NCBI RefSeq assembly: GCF_006094695.1
Contig: NZ_CP035103.1
Coordinates: forward strand, 3,100,001-3,164,000
DNA from: Kocuria rosea
Lineage (GTDB): Bacteria; Actinomycetota; Actinomycetes; Actinomycetales; Micrococcaceae
Direction: 5' to 3'
DNA: 64,000 bases
In this document: positions 52,831-61,445 of the stretch, piece by piece
Layout of the letters: each line of letters opens with the position of its first letter
How positions within the stretch are numbered: position 1 is the first letter of the stretch
Translations under genes and position numbers: made by a program
Notes under the pieces: model-generated
The model's database searches: none
Told to the model about the DNA's origin: nothing
Seen by the model: only the letters and a program-made list of their open reading frames with translations

Positions 52831-54285
52831 TCACAGGAGGGCCAGGGCCGCCACCGCGCGGTCCACGGCGTCCCGGGCGGCGGCGGGGTCGGCGACCTCG
52901 TTGAGCACCACGGAGAACGTCAGCAGCCGCCCCCCGTCCGTGCTGACGTGCCCGCTGAGGGCGACCACGGAGTTCAGCGTGCCTGTCTTCGCCCGCGCCA
53001 GGCCTCGCCCGGGGCGCTCGGCGTCGTCGTCGAACCGGCCGGCGAGGGTCCCGCTGCCGCCGGCCACCGGGAGCGCCCGGGCGCCGGGGGTCAGCGCCCC
53101 CGTGGGGTCGGTGACCATGGCCCGCACGACCTGCTCGAGCGCGCGGGCGGGGATGCGGTTGCGCAGGGACATCCCGGACGCGTCGGAGAGCACGGCGCCC
53201 GGCGCCGGGACGCCGTGCGCCTCGAGCGCCGCGGCCGCGGCGGCACGGCCGCCGGCGATGCTCGCGGGCCGGTCCGCGGCCCGGGCCGCGAGCCGCGAGA
53301 GGACCTCGGCGAGGTGGTTGTCGGAGTCCTGCAGCATGAGCTCGGCCTGCTCGGCGAGGGTCGCGGACTCGACGGCGGCCAGCTCGGCCGCACCCTCGGG
53401 CGCCCGGCCGGGCGCGACCGCGGGGACGGAGGGCGCCCCGCCCCCGGGGAGCCGGGCCGCGAGCTCGGCCGCGAAGACCTCGGCGACGTCCTGCGCCGCG
53501 TCCACGGGCCGCTCCGCCGACGGCCCCTCCCCCGCGGGCACGCGGTGGGACCAGAACGCCATGGGCGCCACCGGCCCGATCTGCCCCGCCGCGACGTCAC
53601 CCGCGGCCCAGTCCTCGTTGACGTCCGGTCCGGCGAACAGGCTCGCGTCCCACCGCACGGCGGTGGGCCCGGCCGCCCCGCGCTCGGCGAGCGCCTCGGC
53701 CGTCGCCTGCGCCAGGGTCCGGATCCCGGCCCGGCCCAGCACGGCGTCCGGGTCGGAGCCGCCCGGGCTCAGCAGGGTGTCCCCGCCGGCCACCAGCACC
53801 ACCGTGCCCGGCTCCGGCCCCTCGACCACCGTGGTGCGCAGGCGCCGGCCGGGGTCGGCGTGGGTGAGCAGGGACAGCGCCGTGACGAGCTTCTGGTTGG
53901 AGGCCGGGACCAGGGGCGCGTCCGCGTCCCGCTCGAGCAGCGGCTCCCCGGTGAGGGCGTCGGCCACGAGGACGGAGCGCCGTCCGGCGGTGCCTGCGAG
54001 CACGGGCTCCACCGCCGCGGCCACCTCGGCGGCGCCGGGCACGGGGGCGGCCGGGTCGGGGGGAACGGCCCCGGCGGGGGCGGGCGCCTCCGCGGGGAGG
54101 ACTCGGGCCGCCGGGAGGTCGTTCCCGGCCAGGCCCAGCGCGGGGGCCCAGTGGGGGTGCAGCCAGCCCGCCACGCCCACGCAGCCGGCGGCGAGCAGCG
54201 CCGTCAGGGCGCGGTGACCGGGGCCCGGACGGGCCCGCGGCCGCCGTCGCCCGGCGGGGGGACCGTGGCGTCGGGGACTGCTCAT
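52831..54285 (-). CDS. dacB: D-Ala-D-Ala carboxypeptidase/endopeptidase (PBP4 type)
   Basis: A 484-residue exported serine peptidase trimming peptidoglycan. A basic N-terminus and one helix (ALTALLAAGCVGVAGWL) act as signal or anchor. Class C motifs: S-x-x-K in VPASNQKLV near residue 130, S-D-N in LMLQDSDNHLAEVL, and KTG in ARAKTGTLNSVVALSG near 432. The DASGMSLRNRI segment is also typical. Divergent from ppa with 234 bp between; the order ppa/dacB/metalloprotease/tilS is conserved in actinobacteria. Confidence 0.93.
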   Translation of the reverse strand: MSSPRRHGPPAGRRRPRARPGPGHRALTALLAAGCVGVAGWLHPHWAPALGLAGNDLPAARVLPAEAPAPAGAVPPDPAAPVPGAAEVAAAVEPVLAGTAGRRSVLVADALTGEPLLERDADAPLVPASNQKLVTALSLLTHADPGRRLRTTVVEGPEPGTVVLVAGGDTLLSPGGSDPDAVLGRAGIRTLAQATAEALAERGAAGPTAVRWDASLFAGPDVNEDWAAGDVAAGQIGPVAPMAFWSHRVPAGEGPSAERPVDAAQDVAEVFAAELAARLPGGGAPSVPAVAPGRAPEGAAELAAVESATLAEQAELMLQDSDNHLAEVLSRLAARAADRPASIAGGRAAAAAALEAHGVPAPGAVLSDASGMSLRNRIPARALEQVVRAMVTDPTGALTPGARALPVAGGSGTLAGRFDDDAERPGRGLARAKTGTLNSVVALSGHVSTDGGRLLTFSVVLNEVADPAAARDAVDRAVAALALL

Positions 54286-54410
54286 GCCCCCATTGTGGCC
54301 CGGTCCGCGGCGCCGCGGCGGACCGGCGCCGGCCCCGGAGCGGCGCCGCGGCGGGCCGGGCGCGGCCCCGTGGCGGGCCGGACGGTTACCGCCGCCCGCG
54401 GGGCCGCCGC

Positions 54411-54416
54411 TATCGT
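54411..54416 (+). promoter_or_regulatory. Candidate -10 element of ppa
   Basis: TATCGT, about 104 nt before the ATG at 54520. Confidence 0.4.
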
Positions 54417-54519
54417 GGGTCTCGGATCTGCCCCACCCCGCCCGGGTGGTGCGGCCGCGCTCGGCCGCTGTCAGCCCTTTCCGGCCCTTCCGGGCCCATC
54501 CAGCACGAGGAGAAGCACC

Positions 54520-55047
54520 ATGGAGTTGGACGTCACCATCGAGATCCCCCGGGGATCGCGCGTCAAGTACGAGATCGACCACGAGACCGGCCGCCTCCGC
54601 CTGGACCGCGTCCTGTTCACGTCGATGCAGTACCCCGCGCACTACGGCTACTTCGAGGACAGCCTGGGCGAGGACGGCGACCCCCTGGACGCCCTCGTGC
54701 TCCTGGACTTCGAGATCGTCCCGGGCGTGCTCGTGGAGTCGCGCCCCATCGCCGTGTTCAACATGAACGACGAGGCCGGCGGGGACGCGAAGATCCTGTG
54801 CGTGTCCACGGACAAGCGCTACGACCACATCCAGGGTCTCGACGACATCGACGAGTACAAGCTCAAGGAGATCCAGCACTTCTTCGAGCGCTACAAGGAC
54901 CTCGAGCCCAACAAGTGGGTCAAGGGCGAGGGCTGGGAGGGCCGGGAGACCGCCGAGCGCCTCGTCGAGGAGGCCCGCGAGCGCTTCGAGCAGTCCCACT
55001 ACGACTCGGCCGCCGAGGCCGAGGAGAAGGCCCCGTCCACCGACTGA
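54520..55047 (+). CDS. ppa: Inorganic pyrophosphatase (family I)
   Basis: A 175-residue soluble hexameric-type enzyme hydrolysing PPi, which pulls synthetic reactions such as tRNA charging and acyl-CoA formation forward. Active-site sequence YPAHYGYFEDSLGEDGDPLDALVLL with the metal-binding aspartates, plus KRYDHIQGLDDI and the C-terminal KWVKGEGWEGRE. GAGGAGAAG precedes the ATG at 54520 by about 5 nt. A strong terminator follows. Confidence 0.97.
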   Translation: MELDVTIEIPRGSRVKYEIDHETGRLRLDRVLFTSMQYPAHYGYFEDSLGEDGDPLDALVLLDFEIVPGVLVESRPIAVFNMNDEAGGDAKILCVSTDKRYDHIQGLDDIDEYKLKEIQHFFERYKDLEPNKWVKGEGWEGRETAERLVEEARERFEQSHYDSAAEAEEKAPSTD

Positions 55048-55058
55048 GCGGACGGGCA

Positions 55059-55100
55059 CGCGCGGGGGCCGGGGACCGGAGGGTCCCCGGCCCCCGCGCG
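55059..55100 (+). terminator. Terminator hairpin after ppa
   Basis: Two 19-nt arms (55059-55077 and 55082-55100) are perfect complements around a GGAG loop, 12 bp after the ppa stop. Confidence 0.85.
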
Positions 55101-55168
55101 TTCGGGGCCCCGGGCCCGACCCGGGTCGGCGCGTGACGTGCGCCCTACAGGGATTCCATGAATTTCGT

Positions 55169-55174
55169 TATATT
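55169..55174 (+). promoter_or_regulatory. -10 element of the 6C RNA locus
   Basis: TATATT in a short AT-rich patch; transcription would begin near 55181, right at the first hairpin. The -35 side is weak. Confidence 0.55.
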
Positions 55175-55180
55175 GGGATC

Positions 55181-55400
55181 GGCCGGCTCAGCCGGCCCGA
55201 CGGCCCCAGGATGCATCCCCCCATCGGCATCCGGGCCGCCGACCGGGATCGAGGTCGCCGGAGCGCACCCGCGAGGTGCCCGGTGGCGGCGGGGGTCCCC
55301 CCACCCGCGCCGCATCCCATCGATCTCTCCCGGTCCATCCCGGCGGGCCGGTCACCGGCCCCCGGGAGTCGGCCGGCAGGTCCGAGGACCTGCCGGCCGA
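55181..55400 (+). ncRNA. Probable 6C RNA
   Basis: After a GGCCGGC/GCCGGCC hairpin (55181-55197) come two hairpins with exact six-C loops. First: CGGCCC/GGGCCG outside and GGATGC/GCATCC inside (55201-55238), loop at 55217-55222. Second: 55286-55296 with 55303-55313, ten pairs and one G-G mismatch, loop at 55297-55302. GGGCCGG/CCGGCCC (55346-55362) and a 15-nt-arm hairpin (55369-55383 with 55386-55400) end the locus like terminators. Two C6-loop hairpins plus terminator is the description of 6C RNA, an sRNA family of actinomycetes (B11 in Mycobacterium, scr3559 in Streptomyces). The exact 5' and 3' ends are estimates. Confidence 0.7.
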
Positions 55401-55503
55401 TCCCCGTCCTGCGCTGCCGGTCCCGCCCTCCTTGTGACGTCCGGTCCCTGTGGTTCGATGGACGCGGACCCGGGACGGACCCGGCGCCGTCGGAAGGATG
55501 CGC

Positions 55504-58500
55504 ATGTTCCTGCTGGGCCCCGAGGCGGACCTCGTCTTCTCCGCGAGCGACCTGGTGCGCGCGGCCGAGTGCCCCTACGCGAGCCTGTGCGTCCTGGACG
55601 AGAAGCTGGGGCGGGCGCCGCGCCGGGCCCCGGAGCGGGACGCGATGCTCGCCCGCACGGCCGAGCTGGGCGACGCCCACGAGCACCGGGTCCTGGCCGC
55701 GCACCTGGCGGCGTTCGGCCCGTGGGACGCGGCGACCGGACGGGGGGTGCACGAGGTCGAGCCGGCCCGGCGGATGGACCGGGACGAGCTGACCGCCAAG
55801 CACGCCGAGTCCCTGGACGCCCTGCGCGCGGGCGCCGACGTGGTCTTCCAGGCCTCCTTCTTCGACGGTGCCTTCCACGGCCGCGCCGACTTCCTCGTCC
55901 GCCGCCCGGACGGCGCGTACGCGGTGCACGACACCAAGCTCGCCCGGCACGCCAAGGTCACCGCCCTGCTCCAGCTCGCCGCCTACGCCGACCAGCTCGA
56001 GCGGGCCGGGGTGGACGTGGCCCCCGAGGTCACCCTGGTCCTCGGCGACCAGCGGGAGGCGGTCTTCCCCGTCTCCGAGCACCTGGCGGTCTACCGCGAG
56101 CGCCGGGAGCGCTTCGTCGCGGCCGCCGCCGCGCACCGGGCGCGGCCCGGGCCCGTGGACTGGCAGGACGACGACGTCGCCCGCTGCGGCCGGTGCGAGC
56201 ACTGCGCCCGGGCCGTCGCCGAGCACCGGGACCTGCTGCTGACGGCGGGGCTGTCCGTGCGGGTGCGCCGCACGCTGCGCGACCGGCACGGCGTGCGCAC
56301 CGTCGACGAGCTCGCGCTGCTGGAGGACCGGCGGCTCCCCGCCGCGCTGCGGCGGCTGCGGGACCAGGCGGCCATGCAGACCGGCCGGGGCGGGGAGGAC
56401 GGCTCGGTCGAGTACCGGAAGGACGGGGGGACCCGCCGGATCGCCTACCGGGTCACGGCCACGGACCCCGTGCGGCGGCTGCCCGCCCCGGACGCCGGGG
56501 ACGTGTTCTTCGACTTCGAGGGCGACCCGCTGTGGCAGGACCCGGGGGACGCGACGTCCTGGGGGCTCGAGTACCTGTTCGGCGTCGTGGAGCAGCCCCC
56601 GGAGCCCGGCGCCGCCCCCGTCTTCCGGCCGTTCTGGGCGCACTCCCGGGCCCAGGAGCGGGACGCGCTCCGGGCGTTCCTCGACTACGTGGCCGAACGG
56701 CGCCGGCGCTTCCCCGGCATGCACGTCTACCACTACGCGAACTACGAGAAGGCGGCCCTGCGCCGGCTCTCGCTCGTGCACGCCGTGGGCGAGGACGCCG
56801 TGGACGAGCTGCTGCGCGAGAACGTGCTGGTGGACCTCTACGACACGGTGCGGGGAAGCCTGCGGCTGTCGGAGAGCTCGTACTCCATCAAGAAGCTGGA
56901 GCCGCTCTACATGGGCGAGCACCTGCGCACCGGGGACGTCGTGGACGCCGGTGCGTCGGTGGTCGCCTACGCCGACTGGTGCACGGCCCGGGCGGCCGGG
57001 CGGGAGGAGGACGCGGCGCGGCTGCTGGCCGGGATCGCCGACTACAACGCCTACGACTGCCTCTCGACCCTGCGGCTGCGGGACTGGCTGCTGGGCCTCG
57101 CCGGGATCTCCCCGGACCCGGCGGACCACCCGCCGCGCCCCGCCCAGGAGCGGCTCGAGCTGCCCGAGGAGCTGCCGGACGCCGGGATGACCGGTGCCGA
57201 GCAGCGCCTGCACGAGCACCTGGACGACCCGTCCGCGCGGGACGTCCTGACCGAGGAGCAGCGCACGGCCGTCGCGATGGTCGCCTCCGCCACCGGCTAC
57301 CACCGGCGCGAGCGCAAGCAGTACTGGTGGTCCCACTTCGACCGCCTCGAGGGCCCCGTGGAGGACTGGGAGGACACCCGCGACGTGTTCGTGGTCCGGC
57401 GCGCGGAGGTCCTGGAGGACTGGGCGAAGGACCCGGGCAAGCGCAGCAGCGCCGCACCCACCCGGCTCCTGCGCCTCGCGGGCCGGTTCGGCGAGGGCTC
57501 CACCCCCAGACCCGGCACCGCCGGGCTGTTCCTGATGTACGGGGCCCCCGTGCCCGCGCACCTGGCCGAGGACGCCGCCCCGCGCGGCAGCGGCCGCGCC
57601 GGGGACTGGACCGCCGCCCTCGAGCACGTCGAGGAGCACGAGGACGGCACGGCGGTGCTCACCGTGCGCGAACGGCTCAAGAAGCCGCGGGACGCCCCGG
57701 CCCCCGAGCCCTGGGCGGAGCTGCCGATCGCACTGGGCCCGGCCCAGCCGATCGCCACCCGCTCCCTCGAGGAGTCCCTGCAGACCCTCGCCGCCCGCAC
57801 GGCCGACGCCCTGCCGGAGCTCCCGCGGCAGCCCGGCCTCGAGCTGCTGCAGCGCCGGGCGCCGCGGCCCGCGGACGGCAGCCCCCTGCCCCGCCCGCAC
57901 GACGGCCCCGACGGCACGATCGACGCCGTGGTGCGTGCCCTGCGCTCGCTCGACCGCAGCTTCCTCGCCGTCCAGGGGCCCCCGGGCAGCGGCAAGACGT
58001 TCCTCGGCTCCCACGTGATCGGCCGGCTCGTGGAGGCCGGCTGGCGGATCGGCGTGGTGGCGCAGTCCCACGCCGTCGTCGAGAACCTCCTCACCGGGGT
58101 GCTCGAGAAGGGCGGGGTCGCCCCCGAGCGCGTCGGCAAGAAGCCGCCCTCGGGCCGGCCCGCGGACCGGGAGACGCCGTGGCGCGACGTCCCGGGGAAG
58201 GACTTCGCCGCGTTCCTGGCGGACGGCGGCGCCGTGGTGGGCGGCACCGCGTGGGACTTCTCCAACGCCAAGCACCTCGAGGACGAGGCCCTGGACCTGC
58301 TCGTGGTCGACGAGGCCGGGCAGTACTCGCTGGCCAACACCCTGGCCGTGTCCCGGGCCGCGCGGCGCCTGCTGCTGCTGGGCGACCCGCAGCAGCTGCC
58401 GCAGGTCTCGCAGGGCACCCACCCCCTGCCCGTGGACGAGTCGGCGCTGGGCTGGCTCTCCCACGGCTCGCCCACCCTGCCCGCCGAGCACGGCTACTTC

Positions 58501-59133
58501 CTGGACCGCACGTGGCGGATGCACCCGGCCCTGTGCGAACCGGTCTCCGAGCTCTCCTACGCCGGGCGGCTCGGGTCCGCCCCGGCCGCGGGCCGCCGAG
58601 AGCTCACCGGCGTGGCCCCGGGCCTGCGCACCTGCTACGTCGAGCACACCGGCAACCGCACGGCCTCCCCCGAGGAGGCCCGGCGCGTCGTGGAGCTGGT
58701 GCACGAGTTCGCCGGGACGCCGTGGCGCTCCGGTCCGGGGGCACCCCCCGTGCCGCTGGCGCCCGAGGACGTGCTCGTGGTGGCCGCGTACAACGCCCAG
58801 GTCGATTTGATCGGCCGGGAGCTCGCCGCCGCGGGCCTGCGGGACGAGGACGGCGGCGGGGTCCGGGTGGGCACCGTCGACCGGTTCCAGGGCCAGGAGG
58901 CCCCCGTCGTGATCGTGTCGATGGCCGCCTCCGCGGCCGACGGCCCCCGCGGGATGGAGTTCCTGCTCTCCCCCAACCGGCTCAACGTGGCGGTCTCCCG
59001 GGGGCAGTGGTGCGCCGTGGTGGTGCGCTCCCCCGCCCTGACGGACTACCTGCCCGCCACCCCGGAGGCGCTGCAGGTGCTCGGCCGCTTCACGCGGCTG
59101 TGCCGCCGCGGACGGCCCGCGGGGCTGCCGTGA
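55504..59133 (+). CDS. RecB-like nuclease (TM0106 family) fused to SF1 DNA helicase
   Basis: A 1209-residue protein. The N-terminal region has a RecB-like/PD-(D/E)XK domain (FHGRADFLVRRPDGAYAVHDTKLA) bounded by cysteines (AAECPYASLC near residue 22, CGRCEHC near 228) that could hold an Fe-S cluster. Around residue 335 VFFDFEGDPLW starts a DEDD RNase-H-like exonuclease region (YHYANYEKAALRRL, YNAYDCLSTLRLRDW). The C-terminal third is an SF1/Dna2-Nam7 helicase: QGPPGSGKTFLG near 825, VVDEAGQYSL near 936, GDPQQLPQVSQG and VDRFQGQEAPVVIVSM. ATG 55504 is chosen for GGAAGG 6 nt upstream. Repair or defence roles both fit. Confidence 0.9.
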   Translation: MFLLGPEADLVFSASDLVRAAECPYASLCVLDEKLGRAPRRAPERDAMLARTAELGDAHEHRVLAAHLAAFGPWDAATGRGVHEVEPARRMDRDELTAKHAESLDALRAGADVVFQASFFDGAFHGRADFLVRRPDGAYAVHDTKLARHAKVTALLQLAAYADQLERAGVDVAPEVTLVLGDQREAVFPVSEHLAVYRERRERFVAAAAAHRARPGPVDWQDDDVARCGRCEHCARAVAEHRDLLLTAGLSVRVRRTLRDRHGVRTVDELALLEDRRLPAALRRLRDQAAMQTGRGGEDGSVEYRKDGGTRRIAYRVTATDPVRRLPAPDAGDVFFDFEGDPLWQDPGDATSWGLEYLFGVVEQPPEPGAAPVFRPFWAHSRAQERDALRAFLDYVAERRRRFPGMHVYHYANYEKAALRRLSLVHAVGEDAVDELLRENVLVDLYDTVRGSLRLSESSYSIKKLEPLYMGEHLRTGDVVDAGASVVAYADWCTARAAGREEDAARLLAGIADYNAYDCLSTLRLRDWLLGLAGISPDPADHPPRPAQERLELPEELPDAGMTGAEQRLHEHLDDPSARDVLTEEQRTAVAMVASATGYHRRERKQYWWSHFDRLEGPVEDWEDTRDVFVVRRAEVLEDWAKDPGKRSSAAPTRLLRLAGRFGEGSTPRPGTAGLFLMYGAPVPAHLAEDAAPRGSGRAGDWTAALEHVEEHEDGTAVLTVRERLKKPRDAPAPEPWAELPIALGPAQPIATRSLEESLQTLAARTADALPELPRQPGLELLQRRAPRPADGSPLPRPHDGPDGTIDAVVRALRSLDRSFLAVQGPPGSGKTFLGSHVIGRLVEAGWRIGVVAQSHAVVENLLTGVLEKGGVAPERVGKKPPSGRPADRETPWRDVPGKDFAAFLADGGAVVGGTAWDFSNAKHLEDEALDLLVVDEAGQYSLANTLAVSRAARRLLLLGDPQQLPQVSQGTHPLPVDESALGWLSHGSPTLPAEHGYFLDRTWRMHPALCEPVSELSYAGRLGSAPAAGRRELTGVAPGLRTCYVEHTGNRTASPEEARRVVELVHEFAGTPWRSGPGAPPVPLAPEDVLVVAAYNAQVDLIGRELAAAGLRDEDGGGVRVGTVDRFQGQEAPVVIVSMAASAADGPRGMEFLLSPNRLNVAVSRGQWCAVVVRSPALTDYLPATPEALQVLGRFTRLCRRGRPAGLP

Positions 59134-59792
59134 GCACCGAGCGCGTGCCCTACGTCCTGCACTTCGAGTCCAGGACGGTGGTGCTCGGCGAGCCGGCCCA
59201 CCTGGAGGAGCTGGACGCCCTGCTGCGGCGCGCCGACGTCCGGACCCGCCCCACCTACTGGCACGGCATGCACCAGGACGATCCCGGGGCGGCGCTCAAC
59301 AGCGTGGGCACCGACCTCACCGCGGAGCAGTTCTGGGACCGCGTGGACGCCGGGGCGTTCGCCGCCGCCCGGTGGCCCGTGGACCTCGACGGCCCGCTCT
59401 ACCTCCCGGCGCCGCCCGCGTGGCTGCAGCAGGCCCGGGCGTGGGAGTACGACCCCCTGGCGCCGGCCCTGGGCGCGGCGGCACCGGGCGGGTGGCTGCG
59501 GGTCCCGGGCTGGGCCGGGACCGAGAACAACGACGCCGGGGTGGCCGTGGGACTGCTCCAGCTGACCGACCCGGACTCCTTCTGGGTGCTCGGCTCCGAC
59601 GCCGACCTGGCGGAGGTCGCCGCCACGGCCAAGGAGCTGGCCTCGTTCCGGCAGGGCTTCGACCGGCTCACCGCCTACTTCGGCCCCGACGACCGCATCG
59701 GCTGCCTGCGCCTGCCCGTGGTGTGCCGGGAGCCCCTCGAGGACGAGCTCATCGTGCAGGGGGTCGACATCGAGCCGCGGTTCTGGGAGTGA
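59130..59792 (+). CDS. Unknown protein coupled to the nuclease-helicase
   Basis: A 220-residue soluble protein starting at a GTG that overlaps the helicase stop as GTGA, so the two are made together. It begins VPYVLHFESRTVVLGEPAHLEELDALLRRADV and has conserved-looking aromatic stretches (RPTYWHGMHQDDP, GAAGGWLRVPGWAGTENNDAGVAVGLL). No enzyme motif, signal or membrane helix is seen. I do not recognise the family; tight coupling suggests a partner or regulator of the nuclease-helicase. Confidence 0.65.
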   Translation: MSTERVPYVLHFESRTVVLGEPAHLEELDALLRRADVRTRPTYWHGMHQDDPGAALNSVGTDLTAEQFWDRVDAGAFAAARWPVDLDGPLYLPAPPAWLQQARAWEYDPLAPALGAAAPGGWLRVPGWAGTENNDAGVAVGLLQLTDPDSFWVLGSDADLAEVAATAKELASFRQGFDRLTAYFGPDDRIGCLRLPVVCREPLEDELIVQGVDIEPRFWE

Positions 59793-59844
59793 GTCCCCGC
59801 CGCGCCCCCGCTCCCCCGCGGCCCCCGTGCCCGATACTGGGACC

Positions 59845-60507
59845 GTGTACGTCGTGACCCTGGACCAGCGCCGCCGCGAGGCGGGCGACCTCGTGCCGGG
59901 CCTCCTGCGCCGCCTCGCGGACCTCGAGACCGTGGTGCCGTTCCAGCGCGCCCGGGCGCACGCGGTGCAGGGCATCACCGCCGATCCCGGCGCCGCGGTC
60001 GCGGCCGCGCTCGCCGGTCTGCGCGGATCGGCCTGGAGCGTGGGGGTCGGGGTGGGGCCGGTCCGGCTGGAGACGGCGACCGACCCGGAGGGCCGGACGG
60101 GCCTGCGCGCCGACGGCCCCGGGACGGCGCACGCGCGCGCCGCCGCCGAGGCCGCCGCGGGCCGGGTGCCGGTGCGCGTGGTCGCCGAGGACGCGCCCGC
60201 CGCGGCGCAGGCGCAGGCCGTGCTGCGGCTGCTGGGCCGGATCGTGGCGGAGCGCAGCGACGCGGAGTGGCGCGTGGTCGACCTGCTCGTGCCGGGGGCC
60301 CGCGGCCAGCAGAAGGCCGTGGCCGCCGAGCTCGGCATCTCCCCGCAGGCGGTCTCCAAGGCGGTGGCCCGCTCCCTGTGGCAGGAGGAGCAGGACGCCC
60401 GGCCCGCGGCGGCCCGGCTGCTGGGCCTGTGCGAGCCGGCCCGGGGCGGCCCGGCGGGCGGGGCTCAGGGCTCGACGATGAACCCCTCGGAGATCATCCA
60501 CTCGTAG
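59845..60507 (+). CDS. SatD-like protein with C-terminal HTH
   Basis: A 220-residue protein beginning VYVVTLDQRRREAGDLVPGLLRRLADL, with SVGVGVGPVRL and a C-terminal helix-turn-helix ARGQQKAVAAELGISPQAVSKAVARSLW. The layout matches the SatD family as I remember it (named after the Streptococcus mutans sat operon), whose role is not clear. The GTG at 59845 has GATACT 6 nt upstream, pointing to a leaderless transcript. Its last 43 bp overlap, on the opposite strand, the end of the betaine-binding protein gene. Confidence 0.6.
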   Translation: MYVVTLDQRRREAGDLVPGLLRRLADLETVVPFQRARAHAVQGITADPGAAVAAALAGLRGSAWSVGVGVGPVRLETATDPEGRTGLRADGPGTAHARAAAEAAAGRVPVRVVAEDAPAAAQAQAVLRLLGRIVAERSDAEWRVVDLLVPGARGQQKAVAAELGISPQAVSKAVARSLWQEEQDARPAAARLLGLCEPARGGPAGGAQGSTMNPSEIIHS

Positions 60508-61445
60508 GCGACGTCGGCCGGGTCCCGCCCCTCGACGTCCACCTGCCGGTTGAGCTCCTGCATCACGTCGTCGGTGAGCGCCGCGGCGATCGGCTCCAGG
60601 ACCTGCTCGAGCGCGGGGAACTCGTCCAGCAGCTCCGTGCTGAAGACGGGGGCGGCGTTGTAGGCGGGGAAGAACTGCCGGTCGTCCTCGAGCACGGTCA
60701 GGTCCAGGGCCGGGATGCGGCCGTCCGTGGAGAAGACCTCCCCGAAGTTGCACTCCCCGTCGTCGGTCGCCGAGTAGATCGCGCCGGTGTCGTAGATGCC
60801 GATGTTGCCCTCGGGCACCTCGCTGCCGCGGTCCAGGTCGTAGTGGGCCAGCAGGGGGGTCATCCCGTCGCTGCGGGAGTTGAACTCCGACTCCACGCAG
60901 AACGTCCGCTCGGCCACCGGCAGGTCCGCGATGTCCGAGACGGTCGCCAGGTCGTTGGCCTCGGCGTACTCGGAGCGCACGGCCATGGCGTAGGTGTTGT
61001 TGAGGGCCGCCGGGGCGCCCCACGTCAGCCCGTTGCCGAGGTCCTCCTCGTACACGGCCCGCCACTGCTCCTGCTGGTCCGGGATGCCCTCCGCCCGCCC
61101 GAGGTAGGTCAGCCAGGCCGTGCCGGTGTACTCGAAGGTGAGATCGGCGTCCCCGGAGAGCATGAGCTCGCGCACCGGCTGGGACCCGGGCACGTTGGTG
61201 ATGTCCTCGGTCTCGAAGCCGGCGGCCTGCACCGCGAGCACCCCGATCTTGCCGAGGATCAGCTGCTCGGTGAAGTTCTTGGACGTCACCCGCACCTCGG
61301 TCCCCTCCGCGCCCTCGACGGGCCGGATGGAGCCGGGCGCGGCGTCGGGCACGTAGGCCGTGGACGGCTCGAGCCCGCAGCCGGTCAGCAGCAGGCCGGC
61401 GCAGGAGAGCAGCAGGGCGCCGCCGGCGGCGCGGGAGGTTCTCAT
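60465..61445 (-). CDS. Glycine-betaine/choline-type ABC substrate-binding lipoprotein
   Basis: A 326-residue lipoprotein (signal ending LLLTGC) of the OpuAC/OsmF type. The domain starts EVRVTSKNFTEQLILGKI and has DLTFEYTGTAWLTYLG and AEWMISEG-like (YEWMISEGFI) segments. It binds a quaternary-amine osmolyte such as glycine betaine, choline or carnitine. ATG 61445 overlaps the preceding permease stop (ATGA). It is last in the operon of permease, ATPase, permease and binding protein. The ligand cannot be read off. Confidence 0.88.
   Translation of the reverse strand: MRTSRAAGGALLLSCAGLLLTGCGLEPSTAYVPDAAPGSIRPVEGAEGTEVRVTSKNFTEQLILGKIGVLAVQAAGFETEDITNVPGSQPVRELMLSGDADLTFEYTGTAWLTYLGRAEGIPDQQEQWRAVYEEDLGNGLTWGAPAALNNTYAMAVRSEYAEANDLATVSDIADLPVAERTFCVESEFNSRSDGMTPLLAHYDLDRGSEVPEGNIGIYDTGAIYSATDDGECNFGEVFSTDGRIPALDLTVLEDDRQFFPAYNAAPVFSTELLDEFPALEQVLEPIAAALTDDVMQELNRQVDVEGRDPADVAYEWMISEGFIVEP

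Noticed and set aside
51500..54217. 905-codon open frame opposite the metalloprotease and dacB
   Set aside because: Ser/Arg/Ala-rich antisense sequence without conserved motifs.
55168..58704. 1178-codon minus frame opposite the nuclease-helicase
   Set aside because: Shadow of a gene with clear helicase motifs on the plus strand.
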